Notes: generated by a model not told the origin, from the sequence alone. A stretch of DNA of 64,000 nt from Winogradskyella tangerina (GCF_003260205.1 NZ_QERF01000010.1:62001-126000), one strand, 5' to 3'; counted from the first letter of the stretch, positions 18,257 through 26,909 are shown. Translations and numbers: made by a program.

Positions 18257-20374
18257 ATGAACAAACATATAGGTCTAAGTATTTTTTTCGTATTTCTTCT
18301 ATTGGGTTGTGCTCAAAATAGTACGTCTAAACCAAATTCAGAAAAGGCAGAGCCTAACGCTCTCATTAACGAAACAAGCCCATACTTGTTACAGCATGCT
18401 TATAATCCTGTGGATTGGAAAGCTTGGAATGATGAAACTTTGCAACTCGCCAAGGATCAGAATAAGTTAATTGTAATTTCTGTAGGATATTCAGCTTGTC
18501 ATTGGTGCCATGTTATGGAAGAAGAAAGCTTCGAAAATGACTCGATAGCCAAATTGATGAACGAAAATTTTATCAATATTAAAGTAGATCGTGAAGAACG
18601 GCCAGATGTGGATCAGGTTTATATGAATGCAGTTCAACTTATGACAGGTAGTGGAGGCTGGCCATTAAATTGTATAGCACTTCCTGATGGCAGACCAGTT
18701 TTTGGAGGCACTTACTTTACAAAATCGCAGTGGACAAAAATTTTGAATGAAACATCTCAGCTTTTCAAAGATGACCCACAGAAAATGATAGCCTATGCCG
18801 AGAAACTCACGGAAGGGGTAAAAAATTACGATTTAATTGCGGTCAATGATGCAAAGGTAGAATTTGAAGTTGGAGTATTAAATTCTGCCGTAGATAAATT
18901 CAAATCGGAACTAGATTTTAAGCAAGGCGGTCAAAAGGGAGCACCAAAATTTCCGATGCCAAGCCATCTTAATTTTCTACTGCGTTATAGTTTTCAGAAT
19001 GATAATGACGAATTGAAAAACTATGTGATTACAACATTGAATAGGATGGCTTATGGTGGAATTTACGATCAAATTGATGGCGGATTTTCAAGGTATTCTG
19101 TTGATGGAAGATGGCATATTCCACATTTTGAAAAAATGTTATATGATAATGGGCAATTAGTTAGTTTATATTCGAAAGCATATCAGCTAACCAAAAACAC
19201 TTATTTCAAAACCATAGTGAACGAGACTATAGAATTCATTGAATCTGAGTTAACTTCAACCGAAGGCGCTTTTTATTCTTCCCTAGATGCCGACAGTGAA
19301 AATACAGAAAAAGAGCTAGAAGAAGGTGCGTACTATGTGTGGTCTGAGCAAGAATTAAAAACACTATTGGAAAATGATTTTGAATTGTTTAAGGACTATT
19401 TCAATATTAATTCAATTGGTAAATGGGAAGAAGACAAGTACGTTTTGTATAAGACCAAAAGTGATACTGAGTTTATCGAAAAACACCAACTGAGTCAACA
19501 GGATTTTACAACAATGTTGCAACGTTGGAAGCAAAAATTATCTACAGAAAGAAAGAATAGACTTAAGCCTAGATTGGATGATAAGGTATTAACATCATGG
19601 AATGCATTAATGCTAAAGGGATATGTTGATGCCTATAAAGCATTAGATAATGAAGCTTATCTCAACAAAGCCATAGTCAATGCTGAATTTATTGTTGAAA
19701 ATCAACTAAAATCTGACGGATCCTTATATCATAGCTATAAGGATGGTAAAAGTACCATCGACGGTTTTTCTGAAGACTATGCCCATACCATTATGGCATT
19801 TTTAGAACTTTATCAGGTAACCCTGAATGATGTTTGGCTAACAAGGGCAACAGAACTAATGGATTATACACTAAACCACTTTTTAAATGAGGAAAGTGGG
19901 ATGTTCTATTTTACTTCAGACCAGTCATCTAACTTAATAACAAGAAAGACCGAAGTTTTTGATAATGTGATCCCTTCATCTAACGCTGTTTTGGCTGAAT
20001 GTTTATTTAAGTTAGGCCATTATTATCTCAATAGTAAATATTTAGACTTAGCAAATCAAATGCTTAAAAATGTCAATGCCGATATGCTAAAACACCCAAC
20101 AGGTTACACACATTGGCTCAATTTATACCTCAATTACTCCAACCCCTACTATGAAGTTGCAATTTCTGGAAGTAACGCACAAGAAAAGTTAAGATCACTT
20201 AATGCATCATATTTGCCAAATATTCTAATTTCGGGCGATACATCAGATAGTGAATTACCATTATTGAAAAATAAATTTAATCCTGATGAAACGCTGATTT
20301 ATGTTTGTGTAAATGGAACTTGCAAACGCCCTGTAACATCAATCGATATGGCTATGAGTCAGATTTTAAAATAA
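18257..20374 (+). CDS. DUF255 thioredoxin-fold lipoprotein (YyaL/SPATA20-like)
   Basis: Lipoprotein of 705 residues from the ATG at 18257; an upstream TTG at 18248 adds only three residues and was not preferred. Cys18 in LLLGC is the lipid Cys. The N-terminal domain (about 35-195) is the DUF255 thioredoxin-like fold with the signatures NPVDW, ACHWCHVME, and GSGGWPLN; CHWC gives a CxxC-like redox pair. The remainder is an alpha/alpha-barrel resembling N-acylglucosamine 2-epimerase or glycoside hydrolase toroids (GGIYDQIDGGFSRYSVDGRW, HFEKMLYDNGQL, DDKVLTSWNALM). The family function is unknown. Most relatives are cytoplasmic, so export is notable. It overlaps the locus regulator by context: the lacI-type gene begins 5 bp later. 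Confidence 0.8.
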   Translation: MNKHIGLSIFFVFLLLGCAQNSTSKPNSEKAEPNALINETSPYLLQHAYNPVDWKAWNDETLQLAKDQNKLIVISVGYSACHWCHVMEEESFENDSIAKLMNENFINIKVDREERPDVDQVYMNAVQLMTGSGGWPLNCIALPDGRPVFGGTYFTKSQWTKILNETSQLFKDDPQKMIAYAEKLTEGVKNYDLIAVNDAKVEFEVGVLNSAVDKFKSELDFKQGGQKGAPKFPMPSHLNFLLRYSFQNDNDELKNYVITTLNRMAYGGIYDQIDGGFSRYSVDGRWHIPHFEKMLYDNGQLVSLYSKAYQLTKNTYFKTIVNETIEFIESELTSTEGAFYSSLDADSENTEKELEEGAYYVWSEQELKTLLENDFELFKDYFNINSIGKWEEDKYVLYKTKSDTEFIEKHQLSQQDFTTMLQRWKQKLSTERKNRLKPRLDDKVLTSWNALMLKGYVDAYKALDNEAYLNKAIVNAEFIVENQLKSDGSLYHSYKDGKSTIDGFSEDYAHTIMAFLELYQVTLNDVWLTRATELMDYTLNHFLNEESGMFYFTSDQSSNLITRKTEVFDNVIPSSNAVLAECLFKLGHYYLNSKYLDLANQMLKNVNADMLKHPTGYTHWLNLYLNYSNPYYEVAISGSNAQEKLRSLNASYLPNILISGDTSDSELPLLKNKFNPDETLIYVCVNGTCKRPVTSIDMAMSQILK

Positions 20375-20379
20375 GTATT

Positions 20380-21378
20380 ATGACCACATTAAAAGAACTA
20401 GCAAAACTTCTGAATATCTCGGTTTCTACGGTATCTAAGGCGCTCAATGATAGTCATGAAATAAGTGCCAATACCAAGAGAAGAGTTCTTGAGTTAGCAG
20501 AAAAACTAAATTACAAACCTAATAGAATAGCACAACAATTAAAGACGAACAAAACGCGCACGATTGGGGTGATTTTACCGACGGTTACTAATCCGTTTTT
20601 TGCTGAGGTGTTGCATGGTGTAGAAACCTGTGCGACTGATAATGATTATGATATTATTGTGTGTCTATCAGATGAATCTTTAGAAAAAGAAGAGCGAAGT
20701 TTAGAATTATTATCTAATGGAAGTGTTGATGGTTTTATTATGGCCGTGGCAAGAGAAAGTCAAGTTAAGGAACACTCTCAACACATATCTGATGTTATTG
20801 ATAGTAAAATTCCAGTTTTAATGTTCGATAGGGTAGTAAATGAAATACTATGCGATAAGGTGATTGTTGATGATTTTCAATCGGTTTATGACGCCACGGA
20901 ATACCTTATTAAAAAGGAGAATCGAAAACATATTCTCCTGGTAAGTAATATTGAAGAATTGAGCGTTGGTAAATTAAGAATAAGAGGTTACCAAAAAGCG
21001 CTTGAAGATGCCAAATTACAATCAGATGTCTTAAAACTTGGCAATGTTGAGCATGTGGAGGAAGAGATCTTCAAGTATCTACAAAAGCATCCTAAGACAG
21101 ATGCCATAGTATCAATTGATCATATCACGGGGATTATAGCCATAAACATGGCGAAAAAAATCGGAAAGAAAGTACCGCAAGACATATCTGTAATCGGGTT
21201 TGGTTACGAGCACACCCAATTATTGTCGAGTCCGAAAATATCAATTATACATCAGAAGGCCTTCGATATTGGTACAATGTCAGTAAAATTGTTGATTGAT
21301 CATCTAAATTCAGAGGATCATGAGCTAGAGACCATTGTTGTACCTAGCGAACTAAAACTTGGTGAATCCACAAAATAA
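20380..21378 (+). CDS. LacI-family transcriptional regulator
   Basis: DNA-binding regulator of 332 residues from the ATG at 20380; the frame is open further upstream inside the previous gene, but the LacI helix-turn-helix starts right here (TTLKELAKLLNISVSTVSKALND). The hinge helix is PNRIAQQLKTNKTRTIGVILP and the rest is a periplasmic-binding-protein-like ligand domain (IPVLMFDRV, DAIVSIDHITGIIA, VIGFGYEHTQLLSSPKIS). Such regulators sense a sugar and control nearby catabolic genes. It starts 5 bp after the DUF255 gene and closes the beta-glucan locus, so it is the best local candidate regulator of that locus. Confidence 0.85.
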   Translation: MTTLKELAKLLNISVSTVSKALNDSHEISANTKRRVLELAEKLNYKPNRIAQQLKTNKTRTIGVILPTVTNPFFAEVLHGVETCATDNDYDIIVCLSDESLEKEERSLELLSNGSVDGFIMAVARESQVKEHSQHISDVIDSKIPVLMFDRVVNEILCDKVIVDDFQSVYDATEYLIKKENRKHILLVSNIEELSVGKLRIRGYQKALEDAKLQSDVLKLGNVEHVEEEIFKYLQKHPKTDAIVSIDHITGIIAINMAKKIGKKVPQDISVIGFGYEHTQLLSSPKISIIHQKAFDIGTMSVKLLIDHLNSEDHELETIVVPSELKLGESTK

Positions 21379-21380
21379 AA

Positions 21381-21410
21381 AAAGCCTGATTGATATCAGG
21401 CTTTTATTTT
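21381..21410. terminator. Bidirectional terminator between lacI-type gene and repeat lipoprotein
   Basis: Inverted repeat AAAGCCTGAT/ATCAGGCTTT around a TGAT loop, with T-runs on both strands. It separates two convergent genes. Confidence 0.85.
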
Positions 21411-21425
21411 TTTAATGGTGGTTAT

Positions 21426-21800
21426 TTATAGTCCACCACCTTCTTTTCCTTTCATTTTATCTGCTGTTTTATCCATGGCATCTTTACCTGCTTCTTTCGC
21501 TTTATCAACAGCATCATTAGCAGCATCGCCAGCTGCATCTACAGCATTATCTACAGCTTCACCTGCAGCGTCAACAGCACCGTCTACAGCATCACCTGCT
21601 GCATCTACAGCATTATCTACTGCATCACCGGCAGCGTCTACAGCTTCATCAACTGCTTCGCCAGCAGATTCTGCAGCATCATTTGCAGCTTCTGCCGCAT
21701 TTTCAACTGCTTCATCAGTTTTTTCTTTCGTTTCTCTACAAGATGTTAATGATAGTCCTAATACAGCAACAAGTGCTAGACTTAATACAACTTTCTTCAT
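21426..21800 (-). CDS. Small lipoprotein with Ala/Asp-rich 11-mer repeats
   Basis: Lipoprotein of 124 residues with lipobox LTSC (Cys21) followed by RETKEKTDE. Residues 49-92 are four near-identical 11-mers of the form AVDxAVDAAG(D/E), preceded by a degenerate unit and followed by a Lys-rich tail ending KGKEGGGL. An 11-residue period with Ala and acidic residues predicts a long amphipathic helix of the LEA/apolipoprotein/synuclein type. I recognise no specific family. A stress-protective, membrane-associated or periplasmic spacer role is possible. The repeat is also a 33-bp DNA repeat, so copy number may vary between strains. Confidence 0.75.
   Translation of the reverse strand: MKKVVLSLALVAVLGLSLTSCRETKEKTDEAVENAAEAANDAAESAGEAVDEAVDAAGDAVDNAVDAAGDAVDGAVDAAGEAVDNAVDAAGDAANDAVDKAKEAGKDAMDKTADKMKGKEGGGL
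21525..21656 (-). repeat. Four tandem 33-bp units encoding the 11-mers
   Basis: In-frame direct repeats within the lipoprotein gene, each encoding AVDxAVDAAG(D/E). Third-position differences between units suggest the repeat is not brand-new. Confidence 0.8.
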
Positions 21801-21834
21801 TTGAATTGTTTTAGTGTTAATTGTTGTTAAAGCC

Positions 21835-21866
21835 TAAAAATAACCATTTTAAGGAAATTTTAACAA
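21835..21866 (-). promoter_or_regulatory. Candidate promoter of the repeat lipoprotein gene
   Basis: On the - strand, TTG (complement of 21864-21866) and TATTTTTA (complement of 21835-21842) are 21 bp apart, close to the Bacteroidota -33/-7 pattern (TAnnTTTG, 7 of 8 with the last base off). It lies about 35 bp before the ATG. Confidence 0.4.
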
Positions 21867-21896
21867 TTTTAGCGTAGTTATTCTTCAGGCTGTATA

Positions 21897-23126
21897 CTAA
21901 ATACGGATGTGATTGAGGATTTGGATGACCGCACCGCGATTATTTTCGATGTAGTCCTTGCATATTTGTCCTGTTTTAGTGCGTAAGTCTTTATCCTTCA
22001 ACAAGGAAGTAATAACCGATTCAAAGGCAGATGGAGAGGATACAGAATAGACACCACCAAGATCAATTAGTGCTTTGGCCTCGGGAAACTTATCATAGTT
22101 CTTACCAATAATTATAGGGCTACCAAAGATTGCGGGCTCTAGGATATTATGAAGTCCAGTATGACCTGCAGCTCCTCCCACATAGACGACATCGGCATAG
22201 CTGTAGACTTTACTTAAAAAACCAATAGTATCTAAAATAAAGACATTGTAGTCTGAGAGATTCTGGCTTTCCATTTCTGTAAAACAGATCGTTTTTAATT
22301 TGAGCTGAGATTTTAAAGACTCGATGTAGCTCTTCTTTATATTGTGAGGCGCAATAATATATTTTACATGGCCATTCGAATTAATGAAGTCCATGAACAG
22401 CTTATCATCATCTGGCCACGAACTCCCAAAAACCATGCAGATATTATCACCTTTGAATTGTTCTATGAAATCAACAGTGTTATCAACTTCTAATTGATTA
22501 CTCACTCTATCAAAACGTGTGTCTCCAGCAACCGTTACAGCCTTGAAATCTAATGTATTAAGTAAAACTTTAGAATTGGCATCTTGAGTAAAAATGTGGT
22601 TAAATGCAAATAAGGAAGACCTCATAAATTTACCATACCATTTAAAAAAGGTCTGCGAAGGTCTAAATACTGCTGAGATAAGAATGGCATTCAGTTGACG
22701 CTTTTTCATTTCAAGTAAGAAGTTTGGCCAAATTTCATACTTCACAAAAATGGAATACTCAGGATGAACCAAATCTAAAAAGCGTTTAGCATTTGCTTTT
22801 GTATCGAGGGGTAGATAAACAACGACATCGGCAATTTTCGAATTTTTTCGCACTTCATATCCAGAAGGTGAAAAGAATGACAGTACAACCTTATTATCAG
22901 GATACTTTGTTTTAAGTTCTTCAAAAACTGGTAATCCTTGTTCGTATTCACCCAGAGAAGCACAATGGAACCAAAAGGTTTTGTCCGTTGGCTGTATTGC
23001 TGATTCGAGTATGTTAAAAGTTTCTCGTCGACCTTTTACTCCTAATTTTAACTTAGAATTAAAAAGTGCGAAGACTTTGATCACAAAACCAGCAAAATAA
23101 ATTCCTATGGAATAGAACTGTCTCAA
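21897..23126 (-). CDS. waaA: 3-deoxy-D-manno-octulosonic acid (Kdo) transferase
   Basis: Inner-membrane glycosyltransferase of 409 residues that adds Kdo to lipid A precursor in LPS biosynthesis. The N-terminus has one hydrophobic anchor, then LKLGVKGRRE and FHCASLGEYEQGLPVFEEL, the Kdo-transferase hallmark, and a GT-B C-terminal domain with VYVGGAAGHTGLHNILEPAIFGSPIIIG. The only start consistent with the N-terminus is a TTG at 23126; an in-frame TAG lies just upstream with no ATG between. It is divergent from the DegT/galE pair, which also concerns surface sugars. Confidence 0.9.
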   Translation of the reverse strand: MRQFYSIGIYFAGFVIKVFALFNSKLKLGVKGRRETFNILESAIQPTDKTFWFHCASLGEYEQGLPVFEELKTKYPDNKVVLSFFSPSGYEVRKNSKIADVVVYLPLDTKANAKRFLDLVHPEYSIFVKYEIWPNFLLEMKKRQLNAILISAVFRPSQTFFKWYGKFMRSSLFAFNHIFTQDANSKVLLNTLDFKAVTVAGDTRFDRVSNQLEVDNTVDFIEQFKGDNICMVFGSSWPDDDKLFMDFINSNGHVKYIIAPHNIKKSYIESLKSQLKLKTICFTEMESQNLSDYNVFILDTIGFLSKVYSYADVVYVGGAAGHTGLHNILEPAIFGSPIIIGKNYDKFPEAKALIDLGGVYSVSSPSAFESVITSLLKDKDLRTKTGQICKDYIENNRGAVIQILNHIRI

Positions 23127-23170
23127 TAATTTAGATTTGTGCTAAAATACAGTTCTTTCAATTAATTGCA

Positions 23171-23201
23171 TTGGCATAGCGATTACAATTTTGTATTTTC
23201 G
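23171..23201 (+). promoter_or_regulatory. Candidate promoter of the DegT aminotransferase gene
   Basis: TTG at 23171-23173 and TATTTTCG at 23194-23201 are 20 bp apart (7 of 8 match to the TAnnTTTG -7 box). Immediately downstream, AGTACCTT-AACC-AAGGTGCT (23205-23224) can form an 8-bp hairpin with one G-U pair at or near the predicted RNA 5' end. Confidence 0.45.
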
Positions 23202-23245
23202 CTTAGTACCTTAACCAAGGTGCTTTTATAATTAGAATCTTCACA

Positions 23246-24406
23246 ATGAAAAAAATTCAAATGGTTGACCTTCAGGGTCAATATTCAAAAATTAAAGATG
23301 TTGTAGATCCTTCAATTCAGGAAGTTGTTGATAGTGCAGCGTTTATAAATGGTCCTAAAGTTCATCAATTTCAAAAGAATTTAGAAGATTATTTAGGAGT
23401 TAAGCACGTGATTCCTTGTGCCAACGGAACGGATGCTTTACAAATAGCCATGATGGGATTAGGTCTCAAGCCAGGCGATGAGGTCATCACTGCAGATTTT
23501 ACATTTGCTGCTACAGTTGAGGTTATTGCCTTGTTGCAATTAACGCCTGTTTTGGTTGATGTAGATCCAATCACTTTCAATATTGATATTGATGCCATTG
23601 AAAAGGCCATCACACCAAAAACAAAGGCGATTGTTCCTGTACATTTATTCGGACTTGCAGCAGATATGGACGCCTTGATGGATTTAGCTGAAAAGCACAA
23701 TCTTTACGTCATTGAGGATAATGCTCAGGGTATCGGTGCAGATTACACGCATAAAGATGGTAGTAAAACAAAAACAGGTGCGATCGGACATGTGGCCTCA
23801 ACCTCTTTTTTCCCTTCCAAAAATTTAGGCTGCTATGGTGACGGAGGTGCTATTTTTACTAACGACGATGACTTGGCGCATACCATTAGAGGAATAGTAA
23901 ATCACGGCATGTATAAACGCTATCACCACGATGTGGTTGGTGTAAATTCGAGATTAGATTCTATTCAGGCTGCAGTTTTAGATGCAAAATTACCGCATTT
24001 AGATACCTATAATTCAACACGAAGAGATGCTGCAAGAAAATACACCGCAATTTTTAAAGATCATCCAAAAATAACGACGCCGTCTGGTAGAACAGCATGC
24101 GAGGGAATTTGCAATACTTGCGATTGTCATGTCTTTCATCAATATACTTTAAAGCTCGAAGGTGTAGATAGAGATGCATTGGTGGCACATTTGCAGGCTA
24201 ACAATATTCCATGTGGTGTTTATTATCCAATTCCACTTCATAGACAAAAAGCTTATGTGGATGAACGCTATAATGAAGCTGATTTCGAGGTTACAAACGA
24301 ATTAGTAACTTCAGTTATTTCACTACCGATGCATACAGAACTGGATGATGAGCAAATTGAATTCATTACTTCAACAATTTTGAACTTTATAAATAGCAAT
24401 TCATAA
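23246..24406 (+). CDS. DegT/DnrJ/EryC1-family PLP aminotransferase
   Basis: Sugar aminotransferase of 386 residues acting on a nucleotide-linked keto-sugar for surface polysaccharide. Fold-type I features are clear: PCANGTDALQIAM, DEVITADFTFAAT, VIEDNAQGIGADY and the PLP-lysine in TSFFPSKNLGCYGDGGA, then NSRLDSIQAAVL. An unusual Cys cluster, C285-x3-C289-x2-C292-x-C294, lies just before HVFHQYTL, where most relatives have no cysteines. It begins 119 bp from divergent waaA and ends 2 bp before galE, so the two are co-transcribed. The exact sugar substrate cannot be told from sequence. Confidence 0.85.
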   Translation: MKKIQMVDLQGQYSKIKDVVDPSIQEVVDSAAFINGPKVHQFQKNLEDYLGVKHVIPCANGTDALQIAMMGLGLKPGDEVITADFTFAATVEVIALLQLTPVLVDVDPITFNIDIDAIEKAITPKTKAIVPVHLFGLAADMDALMDLAEKHNLYVIEDNAQGIGADYTHKDGSKTKTGAIGHVASTSFFPSKNLGCYGDGGAIFTNDDDLAHTIRGIVNHGMYKRYHHDVVGVNSRLDSIQAAVLDAKLPHLDTYNSTRRDAARKYTAIFKDHPKITTPSGRTACEGICNTCDCHVFHQYTLKLEGVDRDALVAHLQANNIPCGVYYPIPLHRQKAYVDERYNEADFEVTNELVTSVISLPMHTELDDEQIEFITSTILNFINSNS

Positions 24407-24408
24407 GG

Positions 24409-25428
24409 ATGAAAATACTGGTTACAGGTGGTCTGGGTTTTATTGGTTCTCACACAGTTGTTGAATTACAAAACGAAGGATTTGAAGTCGTAATTATTGA
24501 TGATCTTAGTAATTCTACGGTCGAAGTTTTAGATGGTATTACAGCTATTACAGGCGAGAAACCACTTTTTGAACAGCTCGATTTGAAAGACAGAACGAAA
24601 GTTGAAGACTTCTTTAACAGGCATAAGGATGTTGCTGGCGTGATTCATTTTGCGGCTAGTAAAGCGGTTGGTGAAAGTGTTCAAAAACCATTGATGTACT
24701 ATGAGAATAACCTCAGTACCTTGGTTTACGTTTTGAAAGAAATTCTAAAGCTCGAGCATCAGAATTTTATTTTTAGTTCTTCGTGTACAGTTTATGGACA
24801 AGCCGATGATTTGCCAATTACCGAATCTGCGCCTGTAAAACCAGCGGAGTCACCTTATGGAAATACCAAGCAGATAGGCGAGGAGATTATTAGAGATAGT
24901 TGTAAAGTGAATGCTGATTTAAAGACCATCGCTTTACGTTATTTTAATCCAATTGGCTCGCATCCGTCGGCTGAAATTGGAGAATTACCAAAAGGTGTTC
25001 CTCAAAATTTAGTGCCATTTATAACGCAAACAGCCATAGGTATGCGTGAACAGTTATCCGTTTTTGGGGGAGATTATCCAACCGAAGATGGTACCTGTAT
25101 TCGAGATTATATTCATGTTGTAGACTTAGCCAAAGCTCATGTGGTTGCACTGCAGCGTTTACTTCAGAATAAAAATGAAACCAATTTTGAGATTTTCAAC
25201 TTAGGAACGGGTAAAGGAAGTTCGGTTTTAGAGGCTATTAAATCCTTCGAAAGAGTATCGGGTAAATCTTTAAATTATAAGATCGTTGGTAGACGCGAAG
25301 GTGATATTGTTGCAGCGTATGCTGATACCAATAAGGCCAACGATGTATTAGGGTGGCGAACTGAATTGTCTCTAGACGACGCGATGGCATCCGCTTGGAA
25401 ATGGGAGCAGAAAATTAGAAATACCTAA
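24409..25428 (+). CDS. galE: UDP-glucose 4-epimerase
   Basis: NAD-dependent epimerase of 339 residues interconverting UDP-glucose and UDP-galactose. The Rossmann start is VTGGLGFIGSHT, the active-site Ser/Tyr region is SSSCTVYGQ and the catalytic YxxxK is YGNTK. GalE hallmarks ALRYFNPIGSHPSAEIGE, DGTCIRDYIHVVDLA and FNLGTGKGSSVLE are present and the length is typical. It is transcriptionally coupled to the preceding aminotransferase gene (2 bp) and supplies sugar nucleotides for LPS or capsule; it may also recycle galactose. It is convergent with lspA, 40 bp away. Confidence 0.92.
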   Translation: MKILVTGGLGFIGSHTVVELQNEGFEVVIIDDLSNSTVEVLDGITAITGEKPLFEQLDLKDRTKVEDFFNRHKDVAGVIHFAASKAVGESVQKPLMYYENNLSTLVYVLKEILKLEHQNFIFSSSCTVYGQADDLPITESAPVKPAESPYGNTKQIGEEIIRDSCKVNADLKTIALRYFNPIGSHPSAEIGELPKGVPQNLVPFITQTAIGMREQLSVFGGDYPTEDGTCIRDYIHVVDLAKAHVVALQRLLQNKNETNFEIFNLGTGKGSSVLEAIKSFERVSGKSLNYKIVGRREGDIVAAYADTNKANDVLGWRTELSLDDAMASAWKWEQKIRNT

Positions 25429-25468
25429 GTGAATTCGAAAAATATCCAATTAGTAGCCTAGTGAAAGC

Positions 25469-25969
25469 CTAGGCCTCAACCTCCTTTTTCTTCTTTCCAA
25501 AAGCACCACTAAACAACAGCATGATCATCCCTGTAGTTACTGAAAGATCTGCAACGTTGAATATGCCTGTTTTTATTGAATCTGTAATTTGTATAAAGAA
25601 AAAGTCAGTAACCTCACCAAAAACTATACGATCAAATACATTGGCTATTCCACCACCGACAATACAACAAAAAGCAATAAGGCTAAGTCGATCTAAATCT
25701 TTGGTTTTTACGATATAGTAGATCACGTAAAGTAACACTATGGTCGGTAAAATTAGTAGAAATATGAGTCTTAGTGTAGGGTTCATATCACTTCCCATAC
25801 CTAGAAAGGCACCTTTGTTTTCAACCCATATCAACTGAAAATATTTCCCAATGACGTTGATTTCGCCCTCTCTGCCTTCAACCATTGTAGTTCTTACAAT
25901 AACTTTTGAAATTTGATCAATAGCAATATTGAAAACAATAAGAAGTGTTATAAATAGATTTCTATTCAA
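25469..25969 (-). CDS. lspA: Lipoprotein signal peptidase (signal peptidase II)
   Basis: Inner-membrane aspartyl protease of 166 residues that removes signal peptides from prolipoproteins, including the many lipoproteins in this window. Four hydrophobic helices are visible. Catalytic aspartates are Asp113 (NVFDRI) and Asp141 (FNVADLS); the family asparagine is in VENKGAF. The C-terminus is Lys-rich (GKKKKEVEA). The start is TTG at 25969: there is no in-frame ATG between the fabD stop and this codon, and the N-terminus NLFITLLIVFNIAIDQISK fits the family. It is 11 bp after fabD in a folA-fabD-lspA run. Confidence 0.92.
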   Translation of the reverse strand: MNRNLFITLLIVFNIAIDQISKVIVRTTMVEGREGEINVIGKYFQLIWVENKGAFLGMGSDMNPTLRLIFLLILPTIVLLYVIYYIVKTKDLDRLSLIAFCCIVGGGIANVFDRIVFGEVTDFFFIQITDSIKTGIFNVADLSVTTGMIMLLFSGAFGKKKKEVEA

Positions 25970-25980
25970 AATGGAAGATT

Positions 25981-26874
25981 TTAGGCATTAGTTTCGAAAG
26001 TTGCTGATGCTGTTTCAGCTTCTCGATTTATTTTCTTCACCAATCCTTGTAATACTTTACCAGGTCCAACTTCTGTGAAATGCGTTGCACCATCGGCGAT
26101 CATTTGTTGTACCGATTGCGTCCAACGGACAGGTGCTGTCAGTTGTGAGATTAAATTAGCCTTTATAGCGTTCTCATCGGTAACTGCCGAAGCCGTCACA
26201 TTTTGATAGATCGGACAGTTAGGTTGACTAAAGGCTGTATTTTCTATAGCAGCAGCAAGTTCTTCACGCGCAGGCTCCATCATCGGAGAATGAAAAGCAC
26301 CACCAACCGGAAGCACTAAAGCACGTCTGGCACCTTCTTCTTTAAGGGTTTCACAGGCGGCGTTAACAGCGTCAATTTCACCAGAAATAACTAACTGACC
26401 TGGGCAATTGTAATTAGCAGCAACTACGATACCTTCAGTCATGGCGCAGACTTTTTCTACAATGTCATCGTCTAATCCAAGAACCGCTGCCATGGTACTT
26501 GGTTGTAATTCACATGCTTTTTGCATGGCTTGAGCACGCTGAGAAACTAACTTTAGTCCATCTTCAAAGGTTAATCCACCAGCAGCAACTAGAGCTGAAA
26601 ATTCTCCAAGAGAATGACCAGCAACCATATCTGGCTTAAAGTTATCACCAAGGGTTTTTGCCAAGATCACAGAGTGTAAAAATATGGCTGGCTGCGTTAC
26701 TTTAGTTTGCTTGAGATCCTCAGCAGAACCTTCAAACATAATATCTGTGATAGAGAAGCCTAAAATACTGTTAGCTTTTTCAAAAAGTTCTTGCGCTAAA
26801 GGGGAGTTTTCATAGAGGTCTAAACCCATGCCTGAAAACTGAGCACCCTGACCTGGAAAAATATATGCATTCAT
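25981..26874 (-). CDS. fabD: Malonyl-CoA:acyl carrier protein transacylase
   Basis: Cytoplasmic enzyme of 297 residues that loads malonyl groups onto ACP for fatty acid synthesis. The FabD pattern is complete: FPGQGAQFSGMG at the N-terminus, nucleophile Ser88 in GHSLGEFSAL, the Arg loop QRAQAMQ, and the catalytic His region GGAFHSPMMEPA. The end VGPGKVLQGLVKKI is also typical. It sits between the folA fusion (35 bp upstream) and lspA (11 bp downstream), all on the - strand, and probably forms an operon with them. Confidence 0.93.
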   Translation of the reverse strand: MNAYIFPGQGAQFSGMGLDLYENSPLAQELFEKANSILGFSITDIMFEGSAEDLKQTKVTQPAIFLHSVILAKTLGDNFKPDMVAGHSLGEFSALVAAGGLTFEDGLKLVSQRAQAMQKACELQPSTMAAVLGLDDDIVEKVCAMTEGIVVAANYNCPGQLVISGEIDAVNAACETLKEEGARRALVLPVGGAFHSPMMEPAREELAAAIENTAFSQPNCPIYQNVTASAVTDENAIKANLISQLTAPVRWTQSVQQMIADGATHFTEVGPGKVLQGLVKKINREAETASATFETNA

Positions 26875-26909
26875 ATGGACTAAATTTAGTGCTGCAAAAA
26901 TAGGAATAT

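Noticed and set aside
21525-21656. Regular 33-bp repeats that might suggest a CRISPR array
   Set aside because: Units are contiguous with no spacers, stay in frame and encode a helical 11-mer.
21415-21804. An open frame of about 129 codons on the + strand opposite the 11-mer-repeat lipoprotein, Ala/Ser/Thr-rich
   Set aside because: It is the mirror of the GC-rich repeat on the other strand; the - strand frame has a lipobox signal peptide, a promoter-like region and a terminator, while this one has none.
25456-25474. GCCTAG/CTAGGC inverted repeat between galE and lspA as a terminator
   Set aside because: Stem is only 6 bp, overlaps the lspA stop codon and has no T-run on either strand.
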